In this document: piece after piece, positions 33,987-42,881 of the stretch
How the letters are laid out: each line of letters opens with the position of its first letter
How positions within the stretch are numbered: the first letter of the stretch is position 1
Assembly: GCF_007992835.1 (NCBI RefSeq)
Contig: NZ_BKBA01000003.1
Location: forward strand, 682,001-746,000
DNA length: 64,000 bases
Origin: Knoellia locipacati
GTDB lineage: Bacteria > Actinomycetota > Actinomycetes > Actinomycetales > Dermatophilaceae
Direction of reading: 5' to 3'
Made by a program: the position numbers and the translations under genes
The notes under the pieces: model-generated
Databases searched by the model: none
Told to the model about the DNA's origin: nothing
What the model saw: the letters and a program-made list of their open reading frames with translations, nothing else

Positions 33987-35891
33987 TCAGACGGTGGCGT
34001 ATGCCGTCCGCGCCCCATCGCTGCCCGTCACCCCGGCGCCGGTCACCTGGCTGCCGAGCACCGCGGTGCCGGCGAGGGCGGCAAAGCGGCCACCCGTCGC
34101 GAGCAGCTCCTCGTGCGAGCCCCGCTCGACGACCCGGCCGTGGTCGAGGACGGCGATCTCGTCCGCTGACTCCACCGTGGAGAGCCGGTGCGCGATGGTG
34201 ATGGTCGTGCGGCCCCGCACGAGCTCGTCGAGCGCCTTCTGCACGGCGCGCTCGGTGTCGTTGTCGAGCGCGCTCGTGGCCTCGTCGAGGACGAGCACCC
34301 GCGGGTCGCGCAGGATCGTGCGGGCGATGGCGATGCGCTGCTGCTCACCACCGGAGAACCGGTGCCCGCGAGCACCGACGACCGTGTCGAGCCCCTCGGG
34401 CAGCGACGCCACGAGGTCGGCGACCTGGGCAGCGCCCAGGGCCCGCCAGAGGTCGACCTCACCGGCGTCGGGGGCGGCGAGGAGGAGGTTCTCGCGGATC
34501 GAGGCGTGCACGAGGTAGGTCTCCTGCGAGACGACACCGACGATCCGGACGAGCACCTCGGGGTCGAGGTCGCGCAGGTCGACCCCGTCGACGGTGACCC
34601 GGCCCGAGGTGGGGTCGTGCAGCCGGGCGACCAGCGAGGCGAGCGTCGACTTGCCGGACCCGGTGTGTCCGACGAGGGCCAGCGACCCACCGGCCGGGAC
34701 CACCGCGGAGACGGAGTCGAGAGCGAGAGGTGCGTCCGCGGCATACCGGAAGGAGACGTCCTCGAGGCGCACCTCCCCGCGCACCTGCTGCGGGTCCAGC
34801 GACACCGGCGCGACGGGGGCGGCGACGTCGGGGACGAGGTCGAGGTACTCGAAGACGCGGGAGAAGAGCGCCATCGACGACACCCACTGGGCACCCACGT
34901 TGAGCAGACCCATGAGCGGGCGGAAGATGCCGGCCTGGAGCGTCGTGAACGCGATGAGCGTCCCGATGGTCATGCCGCCGGACGTCGCGGGGAGGCCGGC
35001 GACGAGGTAGATGAGCGCGGGGATCGCCGAGAAGATGACCTGCATCGTCGCCATCCGCCAGCGCCCGGCGAGCTGGCTGCGCAGCTCGAGGTCGACGAGC
35101 TCCTCGGACGTCGTCGAGAAGCGCTCGGCGTGACGACGGCCGGCGCCGAGGGTCTTGGACAGGCGCACGCCGGAGACCGAGAGCCCCTCCTCGATCTGGA
35201 CGTTGAGGTCGGCGCGGCGGGCCTGCTGGCGCGCGGTGACCTCGCGGCGGATGAGGGCGACCCGGCGGGTCATCCACACGGCCGGCGGGATGACGAGCAG
35301 CGACAGGAGCGAGAGCCGCCACGACAGCGCGACCATCGCGACCGAGGTGGCGACGGCCGTCGTGAGGTTCGACGCGATCGACGTCGCGGTCGTCGTGATG
35401 ACGCCCTGCATGCCGTTGATGTCGTTGGTGAGGCGCGACTGGACCTCACCGGCGCGGGTGCGGGTGAAGAAGCCCAGCGACTGCCGCTGCAGGTGGGCGA
35501 AGAGGTCGGTCCGCAGGCGGTGCATGACGCGCTGGCCCACGCCGGTGGACATCCAGGTCTGCACGACGCCGAGGAGCTGGGTGGTCGCGGCCACGGCGAG
35601 CATGCCGCCGACGGCGAGGAGGAGCAGGCGCACGTCCTGTTGCGGGATGGCGACGTCGACGACCTCGCGCACGAGGAACGGCTGGGCCATCGAGATGACC
35701 GACGTGGCCACGATGATCGCGGTGACGATGCCGATGGGGCGGGCGAAGCCACGGAAGAGGGCGGTGACCCGTCGCAGCGGGACGGGGGCGATCTCGAGCT
35801 GGGCGCGGTCACGCGGGTCGACCTTCATCGGGCCGCCGCCGCGACCGCCGCGGCCGCCGGTCTCGGGGGTGGGGTGTGGGGTGGCTGTCAT
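33987..35891 (-). CDS. ABC exporter half-transporter (multidrug/lipid type)
   Basis: A 634-residue fused membrane-ATPase protein that would work as a homodimer. Residues about 35-330 hold six helices (first IGIVTAIIVATSVISMAQPFLV); the ATPase has Walker A GHTGSGKST, signature FSGGEQQR, Walker B VLVLDEATSALD, and H-loop IAHRLST. The N-terminus is Gly/Arg-rich (TGGRGGRGGGP). AGGAGGG precedes the ATG at 35891. Divergent from a MarR gene across 89 bp containing a palindrome, so probably MarR-controlled drug or lipid export. Confidence 0.92.
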   Translation of the reverse strand: MTATPHPTPETGGRGGRGGGPMKVDPRDRAQLEIAPVPLRRVTALFRGFARPIGIVTAIIVATSVISMAQPFLVREVVDVAIPQQDVRLLLLAVGGMLAVAATTQLLGVVQTWMSTGVGQRVMHRLRTDLFAHLQRQSLGFFTRTRAGEVQSRLTNDINGMQGVITTTATSIASNLTTAVATSVAMVALSWRLSLLSLLVIPPAVWMTRRVALIRREVTARQQARRADLNVQIEEGLSVSGVRLSKTLGAGRRHAERFSTTSEELVDLELRSQLAGRWRMATMQVIFSAIPALIYLVAGLPATSGGMTIGTLIAFTTLQAGIFRPLMGLLNVGAQWVSSMALFSRVFEYLDLVPDVAAPVAPVSLDPQQVRGEVRLEDVSFRYAADAPLALDSVSAVVPAGGSLALVGHTGSGKSTLASLVARLHDPTSGRVTVDGVDLRDLDPEVLVRIVGVVSQETYLVHASIRENLLLAAPDAGEVDLWRALGAAQVADLVASLPEGLDTVVGARGHRFSGGEQQRIAIARTILRDPRVLVLDEATSALDNDTERAVQKALDELVRGRTTITIAHRLSTVESADEIAVLDHGRVVERGSHEELLATGGRFAALAGTAVLGSQVTGAGVTGSDGARTAYATV

Positions 35892-35927
35892 GCGCACCCT
35901 CCTGTCTGTGTCGAGCGAAAGTGTTTG

Positions 35928-35942
35928 GTGAGGTTGCCTCAC
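35928..35942. promoter_or_regulatory. Putative MarR operator
   Basis: GTGAGG-TTG-CCTCAC, a 6-3-6 inverted repeat in the middle of the 89-bp region between the divergent ABC exporter and MarR gene. Location and symmetry fit a site repressing both. Inference. Confidence 0.45.
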
Positions 35943-35980
35943 AATGAGCCCAACGCAGCGTTCGGCGATAACATTCCCGT

Positions 35981-36436
35981 ATGCCGTCCGCCCCTCGCCC
36001 TCCGGATGTCTCACCCGAGCCGGCGCTCGGCGAGCTCGTCATGGAGGTGGCGCGAGGTCTGCGGCGGCGGTTCGCGGCGACGCTCGAACCCTGGGGCATC
36101 ACGCCGCACGAGTCGCGGGCGCTTCGGGTCATCGGCCACCACGAGCCCACCAGGCTCGGCGTCGTCGCCCAGCACCTGCGCATCGCACCGCGCTCGGTCA
36201 CCGACGTCGTCGACTCGCTCGAGGGGCGGGGCTTCGTCGCCCGCGAGCCCGACCCGAGCGACCGGCGGGCCACTCGCGTCGCGCTCACCGCGCACGGACG
36301 TCGGGTCCTTGACGAGCTCGACACCGCCCGGCGGGCCGACGCCGAGGGCTACTTCGCCGACCTCTCGGACCGCGACCGCGCCACGCTGACCCGCATCCTC
36401 GGGAGGCTGCTCGACGACGGCCCGTCGGGTGGATGA
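35981..36436 (+). CDS. MarR-family transcriptional regulator
   Basis: A 151-residue winged-helix repressor: helix-turn-helix in RLGVVAQHLRIAPRSVTDVVDSLEGRGFVAR and wing REPDPSDRRATRVALT, with dimerisation helices at both ends. Its start codon is the ATG inside a GTATGCCG copy. Probably controls the divergent ABC exporter in response to a small aromatic or drug ligand, as known relatives do. Confidence 0.88.
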   Translation: MPSAPRPPDVSPEPALGELVMEVARGLRRRFAATLEPWGITPHESRALRVIGHHEPTRLGVVAQHLRIAPRSVTDVVDSLEGRGFVAREPDPSDRRATRVALTAHGRRVLDELDTARRADAEGYFADLSDRDRATLTRILGRLLDDGPSGG

Positions 36437-36476
36437 TGGGCCCCACCACCTCCACCCGTCCGACCGAGGAGCTCCG

Positions 36477-36872
36477 ATGACCCGCGCCATCCACTTCGAG
36501 ATCCACGCCGCCGACGTCCCCCGTGCGGTCGCGTTCTACACGGACGTGTTCGGCTGGGAGACCGAGGACTGGAGCGAGTTCGCCGGCATGCCCTACGTCG
36601 GGGTGACGACCGGTCCGGAGGACCAGCCGGGCATCAACGGCGCGATCATGCAGCGGCAGGGACCCAACCCCGAGCCCGGCGGTCCCGTCGCCGGGTCGGT
36701 CCTCACGATGGGCAGCGACGACTTCGACGCCACCGCCGCCAAGGCCCTGGCTGCCGGCGCCACCGTCGCCCTCGAGAAGCACGCCCTGCCCGGCATGGCG
36801 TGGCAGGGCTACTTCATCGACACCGAGGGCAACGTCTTCGGCGTGCACCAGCCGGACCCCGACGCCGCGTGA
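36477..36872 (+). CDS. Glyoxalase/bleomycin-resistance (VOC) family protein
   Basis: A 131-residue vicinal-oxygen-chelate protein with two beta-alpha-beta-beta-beta modules: MTRAIHFEIHAADVPRAVAFYTDVFGWETEDW at the start and YFIDTEGNVFGVHQPDPDA at the end. Metal-ligand-type residues His8/Glu and the C-terminal Glu (DTEGN) are present, but substrate is unknown. GAGGA precedes the ATG by 6 nt. The 3' end overlaps the IclR start (GTGA), so the two are cotranscribed. Confidence 0.85.
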   Translation: MTRAIHFEIHAADVPRAVAFYTDVFGWETEDWSEFAGMPYVGVTTGPEDQPGINGAIMQRQGPNPEPGGPVAGSVLTMGSDDFDATAAKALAAGATVALEKHALPGMAWQGYFIDTEGNVFGVHQPDPDAA

Positions 36873-37648
36873 CGGTCGCCCCGGCGGCCGGGCACGCCCT
36901 CGACGTCCTCGAGCTGCTCGCCCGGCGTGGTGAGCCGCTGCCCGCCGCCACGGTCGCCCGCGAGCTCGGGCTGCCGCGCTCGAGCACCTACCACCTGCTC
37001 GGCGTGCTGCGCGACCGCGGCTACGTCTCCCACCTCGAAGGTGAGCGCCGCTACGGACTGGGCGTCGCGGCATACGAGCTGGGGTCGGCCTACCAGCGCC
37101 AGGCACCGCTGCAGCGGATCGCGCGGGGCACCCTCGACCGGCTCGTCGACGCGACCGGGCACAACGCCCACCTCGCGGTGCTGCACGGACGCGACGTCCT
37201 CTACGTCATCGAGCAGCGCGCGCCGCAGGGACCGGTGCTCGTCTCCGACGTCGGCGTCCGCCTGCCCGCGACCCTCACCGCCACCGGGCTCGCGATGCTC
37301 GCGGCGCTGCCGGCGGGGCAGGTGCGCGCACTCTTCCCGCACGCCGACGCGCTGGTCCAGCGGGACGGGCTCGGGCCGTCGTCGACGACCGCACTGCGCT
37401 CGCTCCTGCAGTCCGTGCGTGGACGCGGGTATGCCGTCGAGGACGGTCACATCACCCGCGGGCTGAAGTCCGTGGCCGTGGCCGTGCTCGACCACAGCGA
37501 GCACCCGGTGGCGGCGGTGGCGGTGACGTTCCGGGTCGAGGCGGTCGACGAGGGCGAGGAGACGCGGCTCGTGTCGGCCGTCTCCCAGGCGGCCGACGAC
37601 CTCTCGGCACGACTGCGGGGTCAGGCGCGGCCACCTCGCCGCACCTGA
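36869..37648 (+). CDS. IclR-family transcriptional regulator (candidate HutR)
   Basis: A 259-residue IclR protein: N-terminal winged helix ALDVLELLARRGEPLPAATVARELGLPRSSTYHLLGVLRDRGYV, then an effector domain with GHNAHLAVLHGRDVLYV, SDVGVRLPATLTATGLAMLAAL and GRGYAVEDGHITRGLKSVAV. IclR proteins control histidine utilisation in corynebacteria, and two IclR-like half-symmetric sites lie before the hut operons 4-12 kb away, so a HutR role is proposed. Overlap with the VOC gene gives no independent clue. Starts at a GTG overlapping the previous stop. Confidence 0.8.
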   Translation: MTVAPAAGHALDVLELLARRGEPLPAATVARELGLPRSSTYHLLGVLRDRGYVSHLEGERRYGLGVAAYELGSAYQRQAPLQRIARGTLDRLVDATGHNAHLAVLHGRDVLYVIEQRAPQGPVLVSDVGVRLPATLTATGLAMLAALPAGQVRALFPHADALVQRDGLGPSSTTALRSLLQSVRGRGYAVEDGHITRGLKSVAVAVLDHSEHPVAAVAVTFRVEAVDEGEETRLVSAVSQAADDLSARLRGQARPPRRT

Positions 37649-37654
37649 CCCCGC
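37615..37654. terminator. Stem-loop at the IclR stop codon
   Basis: GCGGGGTCAGG (37615-37625) pairs perfectly with CCTGACCCCGC (37644-37654) across an 18-nt loop. The stem includes the IclR stop codon and lies 20 nt before the convergent Usp stop, so it could terminate both directions. No U-run. Confidence 0.5.
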
Positions 37655-37673
37655 GTCGTCGACGGGTCCCGGC

Positions 37674-38240
37674 TCAGTGGGCCATCGGCGGTCGGTAGCC
37701 GGGGCGTCCAGCCAGTCCTGCGGAGCGGACCGCGGCCCGTCCGACGATGCGACCGGCCTGCTCCAGCGGGCTGCTCAGGTGCGAGATGCGCGGAGGCATG
37801 ACGACGACCGGGCAGCTCGCGGCATAGACGAGGCGCTGCGCGAAGAGCGGTGGCCCGGTCAGGCTGCGCGGGGCGTCGATGACGAGGAGGTCGGCACCGG
37901 CCGCCGCGGCGAGGAGCACCTTGCGCTTGCCACCGCGCTCGGCCCGCACCTCGGCGGTGTGGTCCGGTCCGAGCACCTCGGCGACGTCGGCCTCGAGCGC
38001 CGCCTGCTCGCTGCGGGCGGTGTCACGCTCGTCGGTGATGCGCGCCGCCGTGCCGCCGGACATGGTGCCCGGAGGACCGGTGACCCGCCACGACCGGACG
38101 GCGACGAGGCGCCCGTGGTTCTGTGCCGCCTGGGCGGCACCCCACTCCAGCGCCGTGGGGGACTTCGACGTCGCGCTCACGCCGACGACGACGGTGTAGG
38201 GATGCCCACCCTGTGCCGGCGGAGGTGTCTGCTCGCTCAT
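37674..38240 (-). CDS. Universal stress protein family
   Basis: A 188-residue single-domain Usp protein: opening strand YTVVVGVSATSKSPTALEWGAAQA, LVAVRSWRV, and a C-terminal GADLLVIDAPRSLTGPPLFAQRLVYAASCPVVVMPPR. The ATP-binding G-2x-G-9x-G(S/T) motif is degraded (DAPRSLTG), so ATP binding is doubtful. A C-terminal extension of about 30 residues follows. Starts 10 nt after the MFS stop, so it is in one operon with that transporter; adjacent Usp/transporter pairs are common. Confidence 0.85.
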   Translation of the reverse strand: MSEQTPPPAQGGHPYTVVVGVSATSKSPTALEWGAAQAAQNHGRLVAVRSWRVTGPPGTMSGGTAARITDERDTARSEQAALEADVAEVLGPDHTAEVRAERGGKRKVLLAAAAGADLLVIDAPRSLTGPPLFAQRLVYAASCPVVVMPPRISHLSSPLEQAGRIVGRAAVRSAGLAGRPGYRPPMAH

Positions 38241-38250
38241 CGTCGTCTCC

Positions 38251-39726
38251 TCAGACCGGCAGGTGGACGGTCTCGTTGCCGTCCTTGTCGTAGCTGCTGA
38301 GCGGGGGCGCGATCTCCTCGAGCGACTTGCCCTCGGCGTCGACACCCCAGACCGCGGCGACGGCCGCGCCGATGAGCATGATGCCGGAGGCGAGCAGGTA
38401 GCCCCAGAACATCGGGGTGCGCTCCTCACCCTCGCCGATGAGGGCGCCGTAGAGGACCGGGCCGAGGGCGCCGAAGACCTGGGCGATGGCGAAGAAGTAC
38501 GAGATCGCCTGGCCACGGGCCTCCTGCGGGAAGATCTCGGACACGGTGAGGTAGCCGGCCGAGGCTCCCGCCGAGGCGAAGAAGAACGCCACGCACCAGA
38601 AGATCGTGTGGGTGCCGGCCGAGAGGGAGCCTGCGTTGAAGAGGAACGCCGAGACGGCGAGGACGATGGCGGCGAAGGCGTAGCAGCCGCCGATCATCTT
38701 GCGTCGGCCGACGGTGTCGAAGAACGGGCCGAGCAGCAGCGGGCCGAGCAGGTTGCCGATCGCGAACGGGAAGAAGTACGCGGCGGCGCTCGACGGTGTC
38801 TTGTCGTAGAAGTTCTGGAGCACGAGCGAGTACGTGAAGAAGATCGCGTTGTAGAGGAAGCTCTGCGTGATCATCAGCGTCGCGCCGAGCACGGTGCGCT
38901 TGGGGTAGAGCTTGAAGAAGACGTAGGCGAGCTGCTTGGGCGTGAGGCCCTCGCGCGGCTTGACCCACATGCCGTGCTTCTCCTCGTCGAGCTTCGGCAG
39001 CTTCTTGCCGGCGGCCTCGACCTCCTGCTCGATGCGGGAGACGATCTCCTCGGCCTCGTCGCCCTTGCCGTGCGTGACCATCCAGCGCGGGCTCTCGGGA
39101 ATGTGGCGGCGCAGGTAGATGATCGCCAGACCCAGGATCGGCCCGATGAGGAAGGCGATGCGCCACCCGACGTTCTCGCCGAAACGCTCGGTGTCGAGCA
39201 GGAAGAGGCTGGCGAAGGCGCCGATGCCGGCACCGAACCAGTAGGTGCCGTTGATGGCGAGGTCGACCCGTCCACGGAACCGGCCGGGGATGAGCTCGTC
39301 GACGGCCGAGTTCACCGCGGAGTACTCACCACCGATGCCCATGCCCGCGACGAACCGCAGCGCGAGGAACACGAGCATGTTGGGCGAGAACGCCGCGAGG
39401 CCGGAGGCGACGAGGTAGAGCGCGAGCGTCATCGTGAAGAGCTTCTTGCGCCCGAGGGTGTCGGTGAGGCGTCCGAAGAAGAGGGCACCCACGACCTGGC
39501 CGACGAGGTAGACCGAGCCGGCGAGACCGACCTGCGCGGCGTTCATGTCGAGCGACTTCTCGAAGCCACCGGCCGCGACGATCTGCACCTCGAGACCGTC
39601 GAGGATCCAGGCCGTGCCGAGTCCGAAGATCACCATCCAGTGGAACTTCGTCCACGGCATGTCGTGCATCCGGGCCGGGATCAGGCTCCTGACCGGCTTC
39701 TCCTGATCGACCTCTGTGGCTGTCAT
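38251..39726 (-). CDS. MFS transporter, sugar-porter type
   Basis: A 491-residue 12-helix transporter with sugar-porter family signatures: GRLTDTLGRKKLF in loop 2-3, RFVAGMGIGGEYSAVNSAVDELIP, PESPRWMV in loop 6-7, and FDTVGRRKMIGGC. Acidic C-terminal tail. Substrates in this family include sugars, organic acids and aromatic acids, and the HDMPWTKFHWMVIFGLGTAWILDGLEVQIV opening resembles metabolite:H+ symporters. GGGAG precedes the ATG. The histidine-transport role is possible given the nearby IclR gene, but nothing in the sequence shows it. Confidence 0.85.
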   Translation of the reverse strand: MTATEVDQEKPVRSLIPARMHDMPWTKFHWMVIFGLGTAWILDGLEVQIVAAGGFEKSLDMNAAQVGLAGSVYLVGQVVGALFFGRLTDTLGRKKLFTMTLALYLVASGLAAFSPNMLVFLALRFVAGMGIGGEYSAVNSAVDELIPGRFRGRVDLAINGTYWFGAGIGAFASLFLLDTERFGENVGWRIAFLIGPILGLAIIYLRRHIPESPRWMVTHGKGDEAEEIVSRIEQEVEAAGKKLPKLDEEKHGMWVKPREGLTPKQLAYVFFKLYPKRTVLGATLMITQSFLYNAIFFTYSLVLQNFYDKTPSSAAAYFFPFAIGNLLGPLLLGPFFDTVGRRKMIGGCYAFAAIVLAVSAFLFNAGSLSAGTHTIFWCVAFFFASAGASAGYLTVSEIFPQEARGQAISYFFAIAQVFGALGPVLYGALIGEGEERTPMFWGYLLASGIMLIGAAVAAVWGVDAEGKSLEEIAPPLSSYDKDGNETVHLPV

Positions 39727-39836
39727 CCCAGCTCCCTCGGACCAACGTCGCGGGCCCGACCGGGTGCCGGACCGTTCGGCACGTTACGCCCGCAACGCTC
39801 TGACGTGCGGATACGCGATGGGGGGATCGAGATTGG

Positions 39837-41123
39837 CTAGTCGCGCAGCGGGTGGGCGAGCTCGTCGGCGGGCAGGCGCGCCCAGAGGATGGCGATCACG
39901 GCGATGATCCCGGGCACGATCCCGGCGATGAGGAAGGTGGGGCGGACGCCGATGACCTCGGCCACCGGACCGGCGAGCGCCATCGACACGGGCATGAGGC
40001 TGATCGAGACGAAGAAGTCGAGGCTCGAGACGCGACCGATGAGCGCCGGCGGCACCCTGCGCTGGAGCAGGGTCCCCCAGATGACCATCGGCGCCGAGAA
40101 GGTCACGCCGAGCACGAACGCCGCGGCGATGACGACGCCGATGTGGCCGGCGAACCCGATGACCGCCAGCGGCAGCGAGCCGACTCCCCACAGGAGGTTC
40201 ATCCAGGTGAGGTAGCGGCGCGGCATCCGGAGCGAGGCCATGAGGAGCGAGCCGACCGCGCCACCCACGCCGAAGGCCGCGAGGACGAACGAGTGGTCGC
40301 GCGGGCCTCCGCCGAGCCGGTCCTTGATGAGGAACGGGACGAGCACCTCGAACGGCCCCATCATCACGAGGATCATGAGGCTCGCGAAGATCAGCGTGGC
40401 CAGCAGCCATGGCGTGCGGACCATGTAGGAGAAGCCCTCTCGCACGTCCGCGAGCGCCGACCGGATCGGGTGCTGCCCGTGGCCCTCGTCGAGCTGGCGG
40501 CGCAGCGGCGTCTCCGGGACGGACATCAGGGCGAGCAGCCCGAGGAGCACCGAGGAGGCGGCGACGACGACGGCCGTGCCGGGGTTGGCGGCGGCGATGG
40601 CGGCACCGGCGACGGCCGGACCGATGGCCTGGCCGATGGTCGGGCGCACCATGCCCTCGAAGCCGTTGACGGCCATGAGGTCTCGCTCCTCGACGAGCGC
40701 CGGGAGCCACGCGGTGTAGGCGGGGTAGTAGAACGCCATCGCCATGCCGAACGTGAAGGCGATGGCGGCGAGCATCCACAGCTGGGTGAGGTCGAGCAGA
40801 GAGAGCGTCGCGACGGTGCTCATGCAGAGCAGCTCGATGCCGGCGACGACGAGCAGGATGCGCTTCTGCGGGACGCGGTCGGCGACGACGCCGGCGAGCA
40901 GGGCGGGCAGGATCACCCCGAGCGCGGCGGCCGTGGCGACGACGCTGAGCTGGGACGCGCCGCCACCGAGGCGCACGACCTCCCACACCTGCGCGATGGC
41001 CCAGACGCCGCCGGCGAACGTCGAGAAGACGAGGGCGATCGCGAGGCGGCGGTAGGCCGAGCCACGGAACGGCGTGAGGGCCCGCGGCAGCTGGCGCTCC
41101 TGCGTGTCCGCGGTCCCTGTCAT
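39837..41123 (-). CDS. MFS transporter, EntS/MFS_3-like
   Basis: A 428-residue major facilitator with 10-12 helices: YRRLAIALVFSTFAGGVWAIAQVWEV (helix 1), ADRVPQKRILLV in loop 2-3, FYYPAYTAWLPALV, and PPALIGRVSSLDFF in the second half. This resembles the enterobactin-exporter-like MFS_3 family of antibiotic or siderophore exporters. Start at ATG 41123 (MTGTADTQ); eight further residues upstream (GTG/ATG 41147) are possible. Palindrome copy C lies upstream. Confidence 0.82.
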   Translation of the reverse strand: MTGTADTQERQLPRALTPFRGSAYRRLAIALVFSTFAGGVWAIAQVWEVVRLGGGASQLSVVATAAALGVILPALLAGVVADRVPQKRILLVVAGIELLCMSTVATLSLLDLTQLWMLAAIAFTFGMAMAFYYPAYTAWLPALVEERDLMAVNGFEGMVRPTIGQAIGPAVAGAAIAAANPGTAVVVAASSVLLGLLALMSVPETPLRRQLDEGHGQHPIRSALADVREGFSYMVRTPWLLATLIFASLMILVMMGPFEVLVPFLIKDRLGGGPRDHSFVLAAFGVGGAVGSLLMASLRMPRRYLTWMNLLWGVGSLPLAVIGFAGHIGVVIAAAFVLGVTFSAPMVIWGTLLQRRVPPALIGRVSSLDFFVSISLMPVSMALAGPVAEVIGVRPTFLIAGIVPGIIAVIAILWARLPADELAHPLRD

Positions 41124-41218
41124 GGGTGACAGCGTCCACCCCGGCACCGACAGCGCGCCACCGCTTTTGCGCCCTCAGCCGCAGCCCCTGTGCCGGGGTC
41201 GAGCATGTGCGCGATCGC

Positions 41219-41265
41219 GTCGGACACCGATAAGTGTCCACCTTGGACACTTATCGGTGTCCGAC
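41219..41265. repeat. Intergenic palindromic repeat, copy C
   Basis: The most symmetric copy: perfect 22-bp arms beginning GTCGGACACCGATAAGTGTC with a 3-nt loop, 55 nt past the PhoX stop on the minus strand. It retains the GTGTCC/GGACAC core of copies A and B. Confidence 0.75.
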
Positions 41266-41319
41266 CTCGATGGCACCCCATCAGTGGCAGGGAGCCGGCG
41301 CCGCGACGACGACCCGGCG

Positions 41320-42810
41320 TCAGACGCCGATGCGCTCCCACGGACCCCAGATCGCGAACGACATGCCCGCGCTCGCCTGGATGTTGACGAAGAGCGTCCG
41401 GCCGTCGGGGCTGAACGTCGAGCCGGCGAACTCGTCGTCGTAGCGCGGCAGCCCGGTGCGCGCGGACTCGGCCCGGTTGAGGGCGATGTCCCAGAGCTGG
41501 CCGCCACGGCTCAGTCCGCGGACGTAGTTGTCCTGGTTGCTGTCCTCGCAGACGACGAGGGTGCCGCGGTGGCTCACGGTGATGTTGTCGGGGAAGTCGA
41601 ACGTCTGCTTGCCCGGCGACTGGTAGACGAGCCGCAGCGTCTCGGAGCGGGTGTCGTAGGCCCACACCTGCCCGAAGCCGTTGCCGTAGCCGTTGATGAG
41701 CTCGTTGCCGGTCTCGGGGTCGCCGCCCCCTTGGGTCGAGGTGAAGTAGACGACGCCGTTGTCGTAGATCTGCCCCTCGAGCCGTGAGAACCCAGCCGCA
41801 CCCTTGGCCCGGCCCTGGCCGCTGACGTGCTGGAGGGCGGTGTCGTTGGCGGTCGGCGCCGTCTGCCCCGGCGTGTAGGGGTAGGTGGGGTCCGGGTCGT
41901 CGATGTCGACCCACTCGACCTTGTAGGTCGCACCCTTGCGCTGGTTGCCCTCGAGGTGCGCGTTCGGCTGCCCCTTGACGGCGAGCATCTGCAGCGTGCC
42001 GTCGTTGTCGAGGTGCCCGCTGCGCATCGGGTTGCGTTTCGGCGTGTAGCGGTAGAAGCCCGACGGGAACGCGAAGTTGTCCTCGGTGAGGTAGAGCCGG
42101 CCCTCGCGCGGGTCGAACGACACGGCCTCGTGCGGGAAGCGCCCGGCCCGGGTGATCGGTCGCGCCTTCGCCCGGCCCTCCTTCGGGACCTCGAAGACGT
42201 AGCCGTGCGGCTTGGTGAGCGGGACGTTGGACGCACCGGTGAAGTCGGGGCCGACGTCGGGACCGTTGACGGTCTCCTCGCACGTCACCCAGGCGCCCCA
42301 CGGCACCTGGCCGCCGGAGCAGTTCATCATCGTGCCGCTGATCGCGGTCCACGCCGCCTTGACGTTGCCGCGGCCGTCGACGTCGATGTGGGTGCACCCG
42401 CCGCGGGCCATCGGGTCGTAGACGTGGTCACCGCCGCCCGGCGGCCCGAACGCCGGCCCCGGGTTGTTGACCTCATGGTTGCGGATGAGGGTGACGGTGC
42501 CGCGGTCGGGACCCCGGAAGGCGCCCATGCCGTCGTGGCGGCCGGGCAGTGCCGTGCCGTCGTCGAGGACGATCGGCGTCTCGGTGTCGTGGAAGGACCG
42601 GTAGCGGAAGCCCTCGGGCAGGTGCAGCCGCACCTTGCCGTCGCGCTCGTCCGGGACGGGGCGCAGCCCGCGGAACGCCGGCCCGCCCATCGTCCCCTTC
42701 GGGGCCGCACCGGCCGGTCCGGCCACCAGCCCTTGGAACGGTCCGGCGAGGGCGGTGGCTCCCGCGGCTACTGCAGCACCCTTGATGACGGTGCGCCTCT
42801 CAACTGCCAT
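41320..42810 (-). CDS. PhoX-like alkaline phosphatase, Tat-exported
   Basis: A 496-residue DUF839/PhoX protein. The N-terminus MAVERRTVIKGAAVAAG is a twin-arginine signal followed by a hydrophobic stretch and ATALAGP...GAA cleavage region. Conserved PhoX residues are visible in LIRNHEVNN, ISGTMMNCSGGQVPWGAWVTCEE, GRFPHEAVSFD and YLTEDNFAFPSGFYRY; known members bind Ca2+ and an Fe centre and hydrolyse phosphate monoesters outside the cell. AAGGAG precedes the ATG. No Pho-box recognised in the short upstream region. Confidence 0.9.
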   Translation of the reverse strand: MAVERRTVIKGAAVAAGATALAGPFQGLVAGPAGAAPKGTMGGPAFRGLRPVPDERDGKVRLHLPEGFRYRSFHDTETPIVLDDGTALPGRHDGMGAFRGPDRGTVTLIRNHEVNNPGPAFGPPGGGDHVYDPMARGGCTHIDVDGRGNVKAAWTAISGTMMNCSGGQVPWGAWVTCEETVNGPDVGPDFTGASNVPLTKPHGYVFEVPKEGRAKARPITRAGRFPHEAVSFDPREGRLYLTEDNFAFPSGFYRYTPKRNPMRSGHLDNDGTLQMLAVKGQPNAHLEGNQRKGATYKVEWVDIDDPDPTYPYTPGQTAPTANDTALQHVSGQGRAKGAAGFSRLEGQIYDNGVVYFTSTQGGGDPETGNELINGYGNGFGQVWAYDTRSETLRLVYQSPGKQTFDFPDNITVSHRGTLVVCEDSNQDNYVRGLSRGGQLWDIALNRAESARTGLPRYDDEFAGSTFSPDGRTLFVNIQASAGMSFAIWGPWERIGV

Positions 42811-42881
42811 GGTCTCGACTCCTTTGTCGTGTGGCGATCAGTCCAACGTATGCCGGGGGTGCGACGGGCGACAATGGTCAC

